Notes: generated from the sequence alone by a model not told the origin. A stretch of DNA of 64,000 nt from Acanthosepion lycidas (GCA_963932145.1 OZ010578.1:44202904-44266903); one strand, 5' to 3'; positions 13,117 through 24,609 are shown, counted from the first letter of the stretch. A program made the numbers and translations.

Positions 13117-16100
13117 CATCAGGCATATTTACTTGGTCATTTAGTGAGATTTGTTGAGAATGAGGAAAGTGAATCTTTCATTCCCCCTCCACCTGATGAC
13201 TACAAGGTTGCCAAATTTTAAGAACTAGATAGACTAGATAGTATTTTACCTGAAAATTTATACAAAATCATCAGAAACGAAAAAAAAATATAGTGATCAG
13301 AAATGCTGTGTTAATTTTTATATGAAAAAAACTATCACCTGAGAAATGGCTGCTTTGGTCACTAGGAGTGTTTATATGTGTAGTTTACAGGGCTCTCTAC
13401 CTGATGTGTGTGTGGCGGGGGGGGGGTCCTGATAAAACTGAGGGCAGATAACTCTCTCCCCCAGAATGGATAAATTAATCAATAGCACATCTCCAATCAT
13501 TAGTATCTTCTATAAATGTAGTCATCAGATCCAGTGGATGGTTGATGTCTCATAATATGAACTTCAGGAACAGCAGTTGTTTCCACTGTACTGAGAAGCA
13601 GCAGTGTCACATGGCAAAGGGTCAGTATGAATTGAAACTTCAGGCTGCAGGGATTTCTGATGTTAAGGCACTTCAGGCTCTGAAACAACAGAAACCTCAA
13701 GTATCAATACCTCAACTGGTCTGGATGGTAGCTTTGGAATCTGCTCTGCGTACAATTTCATCATGCTTCCACCCAATTTTACTTCCAAAGTTACAACCCC
13801 CAACTTGTTATTTTGACCATATTCTGTACATGCACTTTGGAGGATTGACCATTAAAAACTACCTTCATAGACCCTAGCTGTTAGGAAACGCTTGATAACT
13901 GAGAAGATTCTCTCAGTGGTTCAATAGCTGGAGAACTTGTTTAGTTGCTCACTCTGCCATGCATTATCAAAGGCCTTTGATATCCATGCATTGAATACTG
14001 TTGCCATATATAGCCTGGCACCCCTGCTGTTCATCTCAAGGTTCTCAACAAAAACAGATATGCAATGTGATCAGTTCCAATTTGGCAACACAACTCCAGT
14101 CACTTTGTCACAGATGTGATGTGGCTTCCCTCTGTCTTTTCTACAAATGTTTTCATGGCAACTGCTCTGACAAGCTATTTTCCCTGATGCTCTGACTGCA
14201 TGAATTTAAGTGTGCTACTAGGTTGGCATCTAGGTCCCACCCTTTTACTGTTGAAACAGTTAAATGTAACTGCCTCTTCTACTCCAACAGATTCTCTTGC
14301 ACTTCCTGACAGAGGAACTCTCTTACTTGCTTCCCTGATTACTATAATCTTCAAAAATTTAAATCATCTTCTAATCCTCATCTTCTGATTTTCTAATCCT
14401 CATCTTCTGATTTTCTAATCCCCATCTTCTGATTTTCTAATCCTCATCTTCTGATTTTCTAATCCTCATCTTCTGATCTTCTAATCCTCATCTTCTGATG
14501 CCTTGATCCCTGTTCTTTTTTTCTTTTCCTCAATCTCCCCTATACCCAATCTTTTAATTTCACTCCCTCTAACCCCTTGCATACTAGTGGCATGCCTGCC
14601 TTTCTTGGGGTGAAACGCTTAAAAAAAAAAAAAAATCTAAGACTATAAATATCAAGGTTGTTTTTGAGATGTATTGTCTAATGCTTCACTGATTCTGAAC
14701 AAGAATACTATTACCAAACTAAATTCATGCAAGGGAATTAGAATTTTTATCTTTTTGTTCCCTATCACATTGACCCACTACTGAACTGTTTGTGACTTAT
14801 ATCTGAAGAATTCAGCAGGTGAAGATTCAGTTGTCAAAATGCAACATAGCTGTGAAGAACATGCACAAACATTGATGGGTTGGTAATCATTTATCTTAAA
14901 TGAAAAATAAATGGATATATGCTTTTAGAAATTTATGCAAGTTTTTGTTTTTATTTAAAATTTTTTTTTATAAAGTCTGTTTTGATATGCTGAACTACTA
15001 AGTCCAGATAACTCTGTACACTGTATCTATATCATTAACAGGACCCTTCTTCCAAAATGATAAAAAAAAAAAAAAAAAAATTGTTGCTTCTGACAAATAT
15101 CATACGATGAAGAACTAATGAATGCTAATCTCCAAAAATTATTTCCAAAACATTTTTTTTTTTTTTTTCACAACTTACCAGTAGCGTCTCTAAAAATGTG
15201 ATGCTGTTTTTTGACAGCAACCACAAATATTGATATTTTCCTCCCCACCCCCATAATGTTTTTTGGAGTCTTTTGTATTGTAGCAACTTTTCTTTGGAAA
15301 GTGGGAACTGCATGGTGGTCCGAAAGTCTTGTAACATCCTACATAAACTTTTTTTCTATTTCAATGCTCTGTGGGCTATTATCAAGGAGAGAGTTTCATA
15401 TGAACAATACCAGAATACCCATCAGTTGAAGGATGCCGTTCAAAGAGCTTTTGCAATCATCAACAAAGTACAGCTTTGTAAAATATCACATAGGACATGG
15501 TGGTGGATCATTTTGTGCCATGAAAATGATGTTCATACAGACGTTCTTGACCTTTCATCAATGAAAGTGAATAAACTGAATCCAATACATGTTCTTTGTA
15601 TTACTTGTTCCTCTATTGTTCTCCTTACTTTTTGGTAGGGGGTGACATGACTTTCAAACCACCCTGTACTATACCTTTCTTGCAGATTCTTAAGTAAAGA
15701 TAGGTCACCCCAGGAAGAAGGAACTGATATGTGTTCTTGTTCCTCCCTGCTACTCTTTTAAATCAATACCTGTCTATTGTGGAGAAATCTTTTTGAAGAT
15801 TCAGGTGACTCGCATCATCCAGTCTTTGAAGCCAAAACATTATCCACCCATACTCTACAGAAAGGTATTTTCTTCAGTTGCTCACCCATTTCACATTAAA
15901 AGATGCCTGTATGACAAAACACACAAAATTGCAAGCGACTGGATTAATAGAAACCATGATAAGTCTTAATGGAGAATATCTCTTGTGTTTTTTCATTTAA
16001 TTCAATTTGTTAACATACAAACTTGGATGAAATTTACTAAATTTAAGTTAGTGAAAAGCTTTCATGTTAATTTGATATAGGATTTGGCAAAAGGTGCAAA

Positions 16101-16771
16101 CATGTTTATGGTTTGTTTATAGTTACCTATACAAATAATTCTAGTATTGTTGTTGGGTACCATAATAAAACTGGTATAAGCCAATAAGAATTTACAAAAA
16201 TATGATACGTTGTCTTTCTCATCAGACAAGTTCATTCTCCATTCTCAGTTTCATCTTGTAGTGAATAAGGTACTGGAGAAGCTCTACAAAATCATGTTGC
16301 TGTTTTTATCAGCTCTGATAATTTCACCTTAAAATCATTTAAACAGCTGAACTCATCATAAGCACTAAGTCAAATTCAGTCGGTAACTCCTTCCATTTTA
16401 GTGGAACTTACGCCTTTCTCAAAGGAAACCTAACTTTCTAATCTAACTTCACTTTCTGTAACCAGTTTCTGCCCGTCAGTGTGGGGCACCTCACTCTCTT
16501 CAACCAATATCAACAGGTGACTCTCATTTCCCTTGCAAAATACCTGTGTTGTCTACTCTACATAGTGTCACTAACTCCCCTCTGTACACTTTCGATCTCA
16601 CTGATCTGTCAAAACTTTCAAATAAATCTCCTAAAATTAGTGACTGCTTGTGTCAACCTCCATTATCACATTCTGATTATTCACAAGCATTTTAACCTGC
16701 ACAAGTAGTGGACATGACATACCCAATTGTACACATCTCATGCATTCTTCAAATTTTTTACTGTGTGTGTG

Positions 16772-16828
<57 letters not shown>

Positions 16829-19800
16829 TTTTTTTTTTTTTTTTTTTTTTTAAATGAAAACAAACTTCTTGCTAAGGTAAGATTTGGAATTGGTAAGTTG
16901 AATTATAATTTTTACATGTCTTTTCTATTCACATTAATGTCCTTTGGAAAGGCATGGATCCATATCTTTCCTTGTCACAGCCACAGTTTAAATAGTAGGG
17001 GCAGAAGAGACTTCCTAGCCTTTGATGGTAGCCAGTCTGGTAGAAGGACTGTTCTGCATTCAAAACTGTGCAGAAGGGAGTAGGGGTAAACCACTTCACA
17101 TCTTTCCTGAGACATCATGGTAATTCTCAGATAATAAACAAAAAGGAGTCTGTGGAGAGTCCTTATCACCCACATCCCAAAATAATGTGGTATTAAAAAA
17201 AAAAAAAAAAAAAAAAACTTTGGCAATGAATGTTTAGTTAGCTAAGCTGAAATAAATTTGATTTTCTTTTCTTTTGTTGTTAATCATGACTATTTTTGGA
17301 ATGTTAGATGTTCATGTTTAGCACATGTTAAAAAAATAGCATTTTATTTTGTTCAGTTTTATTGAGTCTGCTGAAATCCAAAAGAAAGTTTTTGTGTGCC
17401 AAATCAAGATGGCTCTAGCTGTCAAGAAACCACTTGTGATTCACTGTAGAGATGCACAGGATGATTGCCTGCAGATTTTGAAGAAGGTAATTTAACCATC
17501 CTTAAGATGTTTTTTTTTTTTTTTTTTTTATCTCTCTCTTCCCCTTCCCATTGTCACTCTTTTTCCTTCCATCTTTTCATAATTTCTTTTTCTAATGCAT
17601 TTTTTTAGTGTCTACCCCTTTCTCTTTGCTACCTGATTTTCTCTTAGAATAATAACAAAAATTGAATATTTTCTATATACTGGAAATGGTTGAATTGAAG
17701 AAAAAAAATCATATTTTCCCTATTTGTCAGACATTTTTTTCCTAAAGTCTGAAATAATTGTAATAAATCAAATATTTAATGATCTATGAATCTTTGCAGA
17801 AATCCTTTCATTCATTTGATGTAATTCCAGCCACTTTGATTATTCAATAAGATTTGATAAATGTTGAAAAATTTCCTTGAGGAATAAGTTTCTTGTAAAG
17901 CTGTTTGTCACGACAAAACGTAATTATTTTTTAATCTAATTCTTACACCATTAGTAGTTTTTTTTTTTTTTTTTTTTAGTCATGACAATTTTTTAATCAC
18001 TGACTGTAAGAATGAGTTGTATGATTATTTTTATGATAAAGTTTTAGTTATTTTTGTTGAGATGGTGCTTTGTTTTCTTAATATTTGATATGTGTAGCAT
18101 ATTGGCTCTTAATTTAAAAAAAAAAAAGAAATAAAGTTTTAGAAAAGAGACTTGAAAAAATGCGATCACTTAGGTTTTTTTATTTATGTTTGAAGCAAGT
18201 TTGAATTTTGTGGAATCTATTTTGTTGAATAGCTTTTTGATATTAACATTGAAAAACAATTCAGTTTGTTATTTTTATGTATTATGTACTAATGAGCTTT
18301 TTGACATGTTTAGCTGTCAACTTAATGCCCCTTACAAATCTTGAATAGAACAAAAACCAAGTCAGTTAAATGCCACACATGATACATGCTTGGGCGATCC
18401 TGTATCTTGATTTATAACTGACTAGACAGAAGATTTTACTGGATTAGGTTGCTGTTTCTTTCTGCAGTAGACTAGTTGCCAACCAAGGCTATAGGACCCA
18501 GTTATTAACAGGAAATAGTCCTTGTTGCTTAAAACATAAAGATACTAATACTTAATTGAAAGTGATCTAAAGGCAACTGCTATTTGCTGTTGATGCCCGT
18601 TTCTGCAGGCTTGTAAGTTGCAGCAAGAGGTTTGCATAGTTTATGGTAATCGTGAACAGAAAATAAAATGTCTTTTCAATCCATACTTTTAGGTGCTTGG
18701 TAAAAGAGGGGAACACTTTTTTTTCAGGAAATTTTCCGTCCCTCAGTGACAGGCTGTGCTTAGATTTATTTCTTAGTGATTAGGTCACCTACTTAATTGA
18801 ACTAGACTTGGTTAAATGACATTATTGACTGAAGTGAACCTATTGTCTGTTTGAATATTTAAATTGGCACATAGCAGATTGAACGATAATCAGATGGGCT
18901 ATTGTTTAGGCAGTGTGACCATTTATATAAAAGAAGATATCTCGGAAAGGAAAAAAAAAAAAAAAGGGCAGGGTAGGGGTGTTGTCACCAGGCTGTACAG
19001 CGTGTCCATTGGTTACCATGTTTAACTCCAATGTCACATGCACCACTGCGCATTAGCAGTGCTGCTGAACAAATAAAGGTAGCTTCTTTTATCAAAGAGT
19101 GACTATTGTTATCTTTGGGGCGATCAAGCAAATCTTTCCCCTACTTCATCCCTTTGTAAGTGTACCCCAACCTTGGCAATGGTGGTCAACACTGACAAGC
19201 CATTTTCTTAAAGAGAAAAAAAAAAAATAACAAGTCATAGCATGGGGTTGATTGCTTGTTTGGTGAATCTATCATGGCCCATGTCTGTGGTCAAACCTCT
19301 CCACTGAGCTTAAATATATATATATTTTTTTTTTTTTTTTCTTGAAAGAAGAAAAAAACAAAAACACACTCAATGGCAACACATCTACTTTGCTTAACAA
19401 AATGTCCAACTGGGTATTTTTTTTAATTTTTTTAAACCATCTGCTTCATACAATTCTTTCACTGCAAATAGCAGATGATCAGACCATAATTCACTTTTTT
19501 TTTTTTTTTTTAATACCCTTTTCTAAAATGAATCAATTTAATGAATTTCTCACATTTATAAAAAAAATTAGAACTTCTAATAAAAAAAATCTCATAATTC
19601 TTCTTTTCCATCAGATTACCACCGTTAAAAATTCAAGTTAATTTTTTCTTTACAAAAGAAATTTTTTTTTCCTCATTACATTTCATGCCATGCCATGGGT
19701 ATTTAGGTATATCCATGTGCCCAAATCGCAGCAGAATGTAATACAAGATTAGAGTTTAATGCGGGATTTCAGAAAAGCTGCACAAAAGTTGCTCAAGCTC

Positions 19801-19879
19801 CCTTGGCACTTTTCTCTTTTTGGGGATGCCACAAGTGCCAGGTAAAGATCCCAGCCCCAAAGGAGTGGTAGTTAAATAC

Positions 19880-19914
<35 letters not shown>

Positions 19915-21627
19915 GTTTTTTATTTTTTAATTTCTAGCTTTATGGAGGTAATTGTTATCTCCCTTGCCAAATTTGACATTTTTAAGTTTTTTTTTTTTTT
20001 TTTTTTACAAGAGTAGGCTGAAGATTTCAAATGTTACTATTAGCGACTTCTCTTGAAAAGTGACAAAATTTGGCATCTAGGTATTATCAAGTATCTGCAG
20101 AAAAAGTGTTTAGCTCCCTAAGGATATTCATATTGACATGGTTGCTACATTACGAGATGCTGCACCAGCTTTATCAACAGTGCAAAAGTGGGTAATTAAA
20201 TTTAGGATGGAAAGGGAGTTGAAGATGATCCAAGGTCTTGGACATCTTACAACTGCCATCATCGAGATAAACATTGTGTTCACCACATAGTGGTGGATGA
20301 GAGGCAATTGAATATGAATCAACTCTATTAGCATATCCCATGAGAGAGTTGAGAATATTATGCAATGAACTTGGCAGGATGAAGGTTTCTGCTTGGTGGG
20401 TGCCATATCTTCTGACACCTGATCAAAAGTGCACCTGCTGATCACATCCCGGGAAAATCTGACATTGTTTGAGGTAGATCCAATTGATTTCTTTGAATGT
20501 TTCCTAATCCACTTTGAGCTAGAAACAGAGACAAGCTATGCAGTGGAACACCCCTTCTTTGAACAGTCAGATGTCAGTTTACCTGGAAAGAAACAATGCA
20601 GTTATTAATAAGAAGAACAGAAATTAATGCATACAAAATTCCACATTTCTAACAACACTGCTTCATAGTCAGCCTATGAAGTTTTCAGCCCACTCTTGTA
20701 CATGTGGCTGTAGCATGAGTTTCCAAAAGGAAATGAAGCTCTTGTCATTTGAGCTGTTAGCCATTAGTTGGGTCTTCTCTTACCAGCAATAAAAAAAACA
20801 AAACAAAAAAACACTTGGGACAAAATAAGATAATTGTATATATAATTCAGTAGATTCAATTAATCAAGAAAAGGTTCAAGTGGCTTATCGAATTTGCCAG
20901 CTCGTAAGTTTCAAACAGTTGAATTGTAGAAAAATCATATTTCCTATTTGTCAGACATTTTTCCTTGGCCAGATCTTTGATAAATCTATTGAACTTCTTA
21001 ACAAATCTCATATTTATACTCTTTCGTAATGAACAAACGCTAATTCTAATTTTTCAAATAAGAAATTATTAACATGCTAAAGTTTCATTATAAACATCTA
21101 AAGATTTAAATTTAGAACCAGTTATTTTTTTTTAAATTTTAATTACATTATTATTGTAAAATTATTTGTAAGTTTTACTTAATTCATTTTATGAAATTTT
21201 GAGAAATTAAAATTTCAGCGTCTTTATATCTATATTAGTTAAAAGCAGGACTCCTCGGAGAATTTAAATCTTCAATTTCATTCTGTTAAGCAGGAACACC
21301 ATTTACCAAAAATCTGCTTTGAATCATAAAATAAAAAAAATGCAATAAAAATATGACATTATTTAATTAGGAGAGCTTTTAATTGCTTTTATAAAGAAGA
21401 TATTTTAATGACACTATTTTTTTCGATGAATAGTGAATTTTTACAAGAATTTTTTTTTTTTTTTTTTTTTAATTTTAATTAGAAAAATTTATTAAATTTT
21501 AAATCTTTTAAAATTCTGTATTAGTTTCATCCATTTAGATTATTATTAAGTGAAAACTATATTTACTCATTATAAATTGCAAAGCATAATACCAGTTATT
21601 GAACACCAAGATATTTAAAAGAATTTG

Positions 21628-21661
<34 letters not shown>

Positions 21662-24560
21662 ATATAAACGTAGAATGTATGGTTGACCATACGTGACATT
21701 ATAAGAAAATAAGAGTGATGACTATAATAAATTTAAAGTCAACATTTTTAAAATTAGATTATGGAGAATATTTTGTAACATTTTTAAGATTACTGAGTAT
21801 TTAAAAATTATATGAAAATGGTGCTCACATCATTTTCTTAAAATTATGTTTTACACGTAAAGTCTCTGCAGAATAACAATAAACCTGTCCTCACCTTTTC
21901 ATCACTTGTCAACACTTGTTAAACACATAAACATAGCTACTGTCAGTTAAAGACACAACTACTGTTTGTTTTAAAAATGCATTTCTGTTATTTTAAATTT
22001 AATAATATTTTTTTCAAATCTGATTAATTATACTTTAAATCAGCTACTATTTCTCAGTTTCAGAAAAAGTATATTTTATTTTTGGAAGATTTTTTTAATA
22101 TAGAGAATTACATTGCCATGAAAGACTTCTAAAAAAAGGGGCACTAATTAGCTATTTTAGGAAAAAAAATCTGTTCTGATCAATATAATTTCTATTTGAA
22201 ATACACCAGAGTATTTTACTTATTAGAAATAGTAAATTTAATCCTTTTAACTTTCAGTTAAAGCTAAAATGAAAGTTTCAAGCAAGCTTTTTCATTTTAA
22301 TGTGAATTAGTGGAGGTACCTAATAAATAAATAAATAAATAAATACAGTGTAAGAGACTCTGATATAAGAGAAACCCGGATATAAGAGATTTTATCTGGT
22401 CCCAAATTAGAGCCATACTTACCTAAACAAAATAGACAAAACCCGGATATAAGAGACTTCTTGTCCGGTCCTGACAACTCTCTTATATCTGGGTTATACT
22501 GTACATCATTATTGTAAATTTCTAAGCACCATATAATTCTTAATATCAATTGTAGACTCTTACAAGAAAACCTCAAGAATTTCTCATATTAAAATCAGAT
22601 ACTGATTTGTTATTCAACATTTGTTTATTTTCAGCATGTTCCTTCTGATTATCGGATTCACTGCCATTGTTTCACAAAGTCTTTCAAGCTAGCAAAAGAG
22701 TGGCTTGCTCTTTTCCCTAATCTCTACATTGGTCTGACTCCACTTGTCACTTATCCCAGTGCTAAAGAAGTCCATGACACAGCTCGCAATATTCCTCTGG
22801 AACGCCTTCTCTTGGAAACGGATACACCTTATTTTGTTCCCAAATTTGTGAGTATCCATTATGCTGTCTGAATTCTTGTTAAAAAAAAAAAAAAATTTAT
22901 TTTATCAAATGTACCTGGTCATTATTCTTACCATGAAGATTTTACACAATTGGGCTGCTTACATGGAATTGGACTGTTGTTACATTTTTTATACCTTCAA
23001 AAAAGTAACCATCCTAACCTCTGATTTGAATAATTTAATCAACTGTTACTAAAAAGAAAATTAGAATATCCTGATTTATTTGTTTTTGAAGATCTTGTAT
23101 AGAGGGTTGATTATTCTTAAACACTGTTGATCAGGTTTGCACAATTAAACATTACGAAATCCTACATATACTCACAGAAAATTAGCTGCAAGCCACAAAA
23201 GTAAAATTTGTGAGTAAAGAGTGAAAAAATAGTGCAAAAAAAAAAAACAATCAAATTGATAAAATTCATGTAATATAGAAACTGATTTAAAGGTTTAAAA
23301 TTGTTAATTAAAAATGTTTAGAAAATGTTTCAATAAATTTACATATGTATATCAGCAAGTCTTCAGACTAATTATGACAAAAAACATTTACAGAAACGAG
23401 TATATTTTTCAATATAATAAGTGCACTTAGTTTGGTGCTGAATATTCATCATATTGACTGAACATTATATAATGAAAATTTTAGATCAAAATTCAGTTAA
23501 AATTCATCCACAAGACTTATTGATCCTCGTGTACATAAAGCTTAATAAAAGCTTTTGTTGTTGATTGGTAAAAACACTGATAGAAAATTGTTTCTATATT
23601 ACAGATGCATTTGTAGAATGAGAAAAGGAAGCAAAAGAACACAGAAATAAGCAAAAGTATTAAAACACCAATCTTTGATTTCTAACAGAAGCACAACATA
23701 GTGACAAGAAATATTGAGTTAACAGTATATTCTGAGACTAGAGTTCCAGATAACAATTATTTTCAACTGGCCTGATTTATGAACTTTATCTGAACAAATT
23801 GATGAAGCCTTCAATTAGGTTTGTGCTGAATGATCATGTAATTCCTCTTTTCACAGCGGATTTGTCTTTTTCCATACAAACGATCAAGTGGAAGACAGTA
23901 TGACACTTTATGGTTTGTTCCAAGGTTGTGAATATGTCCACATAATGTAGGAAATTTTCAAACTAAATAAAATATTAGGTTGGTGCAAAAATAATGTCGT
24001 TTTCTCACATAGTAACATATGTGAGAAAACGACATTATTTTTGCACCAACCTAATAGGTTATCCCATGAAGAGGACCTTGTGAGTGAGGTGTATCTTTTT
24101 TTTGTTTTTTTTTTTTTTTTTATGAAATAAAGTTAATAGTAAATAAGATTTAATATCTGCAAATATTGCAATATAAAATTTATTAAATTTTACTAAGGCA
24201 GAACTTTCCAAGTATTTTTTTTACATTGACGACAATTTAAGTTAAAAATGACTTTTAGTTGTGTACACATTTAATGTCAACTGAAATCTGGTTGATGCAT
24301 TTGCAATTACTATTGACTTTGGTTTGCTTATCAGATTTTTTTCTTTTTAGGTCTAAAGAAGACAAAAGGAAAGTAATACATATTTTTTTTTATTTTAATT
24401 TAAAAATACTTTTTTGTAGGTACCCCGAGGTATGATGAAGTTCTCTCATCCTGGACTGGCCATTTCTGTTGCCTTTGAAGTGGCCAAACTGAAAGGGACC
24501 TGTGTAGAAAAAGTGCTACAGCATTGCCTGGAGAATACCAAGAAAATGTATGGCATCTAG
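3138..24560 (+). CDS. TATDN2: TatD-family DNase domain protein (TATDN2-like), five coding exons
   Basis: Joining 3138-4788, 12328-12493, 17357-17486, 22635-22847 and 24420-24560 gives one open frame of 766 codons plus stop. All introns begin GT and end AG, and phases match (1, 2, 0, 0). The length is close to vertebrate TATDN2 (about 760 residues). Residues 1-490 are Ser/Lys-rich and probably disordered. The TatD hydrolase domain spans about 498-766 and keeps every metal ligand: HxH (H503, H505), E598 in GEIGLD, H635 in VIHCRD, H660 in HCHCF and D712 in ETDTPY. The family is metal-dependent 3'-5' exonuclease/endonuclease (amidohydrolase fold) acting on DNA or RNA; TATDN2 is the member with a long N-terminal extension. 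I chose ATG 3138 because a stop (3117-3119) lies in frame just upstream. Untranslated 5' exons may lie further upstream and were not found. It could be another TATDN paralogue, but domain and extension fit TATDN2 best. Confidence 0.93.
5700..5970 (-). mobile_element. tRNA-derived SINE, minus strand
   Basis: The reverse complement of 5905-5968 begins GATCATGTGGCTGAGTGTTT, an A-box-like sequence, and has a B-box-like GGGTTAGAATTC about 45 bases on. That spacing fits a tRNA-type RNA polymerase III promoter. The body downstream matches no other family in the window. Confidence 0.5.
6593..8840. mobile_element. Putative pogo/Tigger-type element bounded by degenerate TIRs
   Basis: The left end reads GGTTGAGAATCCTTTATCTG; the right end, reverse complemented, reads GATTGAGTATTCTTTATCTG. 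The termini resemble short ends of pogo-derived elements such as human MER2. No transposase frame survives. The inner minisatellite at 6791-7130 sits near the left end. The pairing could be chance over 2.2 kb of AT-rich DNA. Confidence 0.4.
6791..7130. repeat. 34-bp minisatellite, 10 copies
   Basis: A unit of the form GTTTTTTCTATAAATAACAT followed by ATACCTTGAAGCTA repeats ten times with almost no divergence. The low divergence implies recent amplification, so length polymorphism is likely. Confidence 0.95.
10903..11066. mobile_element. Small inverted-repeat element (MITE-like)
   Basis: CATGTGACTTTTGAAGACCT at 10903 is mirrored by AGGTCTTCAGAAGTCACATG ending at 11066: 24-bp arms with one mismatch, 116 bases apart. 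No coding content. No clear target-site duplication was seen. Confidence 0.5.
11755..11972 (+). mobile_element. SINE family A, 3' part
   Basis: It contains the family A body landmarks CCTTGGGAAAGGTATGAATC, CAGCTATGGGTAAA and the terminal AAATAACCCACAAAGGGTTG. The tRNA-like head is missing, consistent with 5' truncation. Confidence 0.7.
12328..12493 (+). CDS. TATDN2: TATDN2 coding exon 2
   Basis: The acceptor is a T-rich tract followed by AATCCAG, and the donor is GTTTGT at 12494. The exon enters in phase 1 and leaves in phase 2. It encodes residues 551-605 and the split codon 606, including GCHP (567-570) and GEIGLDY (597-603), whose E598 is the bridging metal ligand in this family. It is too short to stand out as an ORF and was found by reading from the intron boundary. 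Confidence 0.93.
13123..13221 (+). pseudogene. Exon-like orphan segment ending in a stop codon
   Basis: A 33-base T tract ending in ATCATCAG is followed by 32 clean codons and TAA. The peptide is protein-like: a hydrophobic start, acidic ENEESE, four prolines, then DDYKVAKF. It cannot be a normal TATDN2 exon: joined to exon 2 (phase 2) it reads into a stop after seven codons. It may be the last exon of a nested or fragmented gene, or a poison exon. I do not recognise the protein. Confidence 0.35.
14000..14634 (+). mobile_element. LINE group 1, degenerate 3' end
   Basis: The translation contains ASLCLFYKCFHGNCSDKLF, matching ASLCLFYKYFHGNCSEELH in the better copy at 56545-57505. The 3' end, GGGGTGAAACGCTTAAAA followed by a poly(A), also matches. 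Frames are broken. The copy is interrupted by a six-unit minisatellite at 14371-14500. Confidence 0.75.
14371..14500. repeat. 22-bp minisatellite inside LINE 3' region, 6 copies
   Basis: CTAATCCTCATCTTCTGATT plus TT repeats six times with single-base changes. The other two LINE group 1 copies have related CATCTTCTG or CTCATCTTTTC sequence at this position without the expansion, so the amplification happened within this copy. Confidence 0.85.
15311..15666 (+). mobile_element. Internally deleted Tc/mariner element with TIRs
   Basis: The left end CATGGTGGTCCGAAAGTC pairs with the right end, reverse complement CAGGGTGGTTTGAAAGTC, flanked by TG and TA. Between them a C-terminal transposase-like peptide can be read: ALWAIIKERV, then LKDAVQRAF, then HENDVHTDVL, the pattern after the last catalytic residue in Tc/IS630-type transposases. 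The catalytic domain is missing. Confidence 0.55.
16761..16824. repeat. (TG)n(TA)n microsatellite
   Basis: Dinucleotide run read directly, followed by a T tract. Confidence 0.95.
16925..17090 (+). mobile_element. SINE family A variant fragment
   Basis: It contains CCTTTGGAAAGGCATGGATC and the distal block TAGAAGGACTGTTCTGCATT, also found on the minus strand in the copy at 45600-45898. The head is missing. Confidence 0.5.
17357..17486 (+). CDS. TATDN2: TATDN2 coding exon 3
   Basis: The acceptor is TTGTTCAG and the donor GTAATT. The 130 bases complete codon 606 and run to K649 with no phase left over. The helix before the third metal site reads AVKKPLVIHCRDA (627-639), with H635 as ligand. 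This block is among the most conserved in TATDN1/2/3. Confidence 0.93.
20080..20600 (+). pseudogene. Decayed mariner (DD34D-type) transposase
   Basis: Frames broken by stops and indels still give the mariner N-terminal order: ALSTVQKWVIKF (helix-turn-helix), GHLTTA (GRPTTA in the family), ISHERVENIMQ, then a WVP-LLTPDQK-like linker and MQWN. It stops before the distal catalytic residues. No TIRs were found. It is a different lineage from the DD37D copies at 26440 and 35763. Confidence 0.65.
22346..22501. mobile_element. pogo-like MITE, 156 bp, TA-flanked
   Basis: The element is flanked by TA on both sides and ends CAGTGTAA and, reverse complemented, CAGTATAACCC. The word GATATAAGAGA occurs repeatedly in both orientations inside. 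CAGTATAA-type ends plus TA targets fit the pogo/Tigger group. No coding sequence. Confidence 0.65.
22635..22847 (+). CDS. TATDN2: TATDN2 coding exon 4
   Basis: The acceptor is TTATTTTCAG and the donor GTGAGT, a consensus 5' splice site. Exactly 71 codons (650-720) carry H660 in HCHCF and D712 in LLLETDTPYF. In TatD proteins this Asp is the active-site metal ligand next to the substrate. Confidence 0.94.
22848..24419 (+). other. TATDN2: TATDN2 intron 4
   Basis: This short intron carries the 80-bp mariner palindrome at 23975-24054. The rest is AT-rich with no recognised element. Confidence 0.88.
23975..24054. mobile_element. MADE1-like mariner MITE, perfect 80-bp palindrome
   Basis: Two perfect 37-bp inverted arms surround the 6-base loop GTAACA, flanked by TA. 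The arms start TTAGGTTGGTGCAAAA, the terminus of the Hsmar1/cecropia mariner group; human MADE1 has the same 37+6+37 plan. No mismatch separates the arms, so the copy is young or selected. In the sense strand of an intron it would fold into a long RNA hairpin. Confidence 0.9.
24420..24560 (+). CDS. TATDN2: TATDN2 terminal coding exon 5
   Basis: The acceptor is TTTTTGTAG. Forty-six codons and a TAG stop encode the C-terminal helices: PRG, then a SHPG motif, then the usual closing pattern in which Asn-Thr is followed by a short hydrophobic end (ENTKKMYGI). In the family this segment follows ETDxPY(F)xP directly and places the C-terminal Asn-Thr near the barrel. Confidence 0.93.
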   Translation, partial: VPRGMMKFSHPGLAISVAFEVAKLKGTCVEKVLQHCLENTKKMYGI

Positions 24561-24603
24561 AAAAAAATGTTACAAGTTCTAAAATTGCAAGACACTTATC
24601 AGC

Positions 24604-24609
24604 AATAAA
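24604..24609 (+). terminator. Polyadenylation signal AATAAA of TATDN2
   Basis: A canonical AATAAA lies 44 bases after the TATDN2 stop, followed by TTCTTT and a long T-rich stretch (24632-24652) that could act as the downstream element. A very short 3' UTR is implied. Other A-rich hexamers occur later, so use of this one is not proven. Confidence 0.55.

Larger units (their letters stand above)
12494..17356 (+). other. TATDN2: TATDN2 intron 2
   Basis: It holds a 40-base T tract (12668-12707), an exon-like orphan segment (13123-13221), a LINE 3' end (14000-14634), a Tc/mariner C-terminal remnant (15311-15666), a (TG)n(TA)n tract (16761-16824) and a SINE family A variant (16925-17090). Segments 13222-13999, 14635-15310 and 15667-16760 show nothing I can name. 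Confidence 0.85.
17487..22634 (+). other. TATDN2: TATDN2 intron 3
   Basis: It contains a short SINE A distal fragment near 18465-18530 (minus), a DD34D mariner relic (20080-20600) and a pogo-like MITE (22346-22501). The remainder is AT-rich with T tracts (19885-19910, 21630-21657); nothing else was recognised. Confidence 0.85.
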
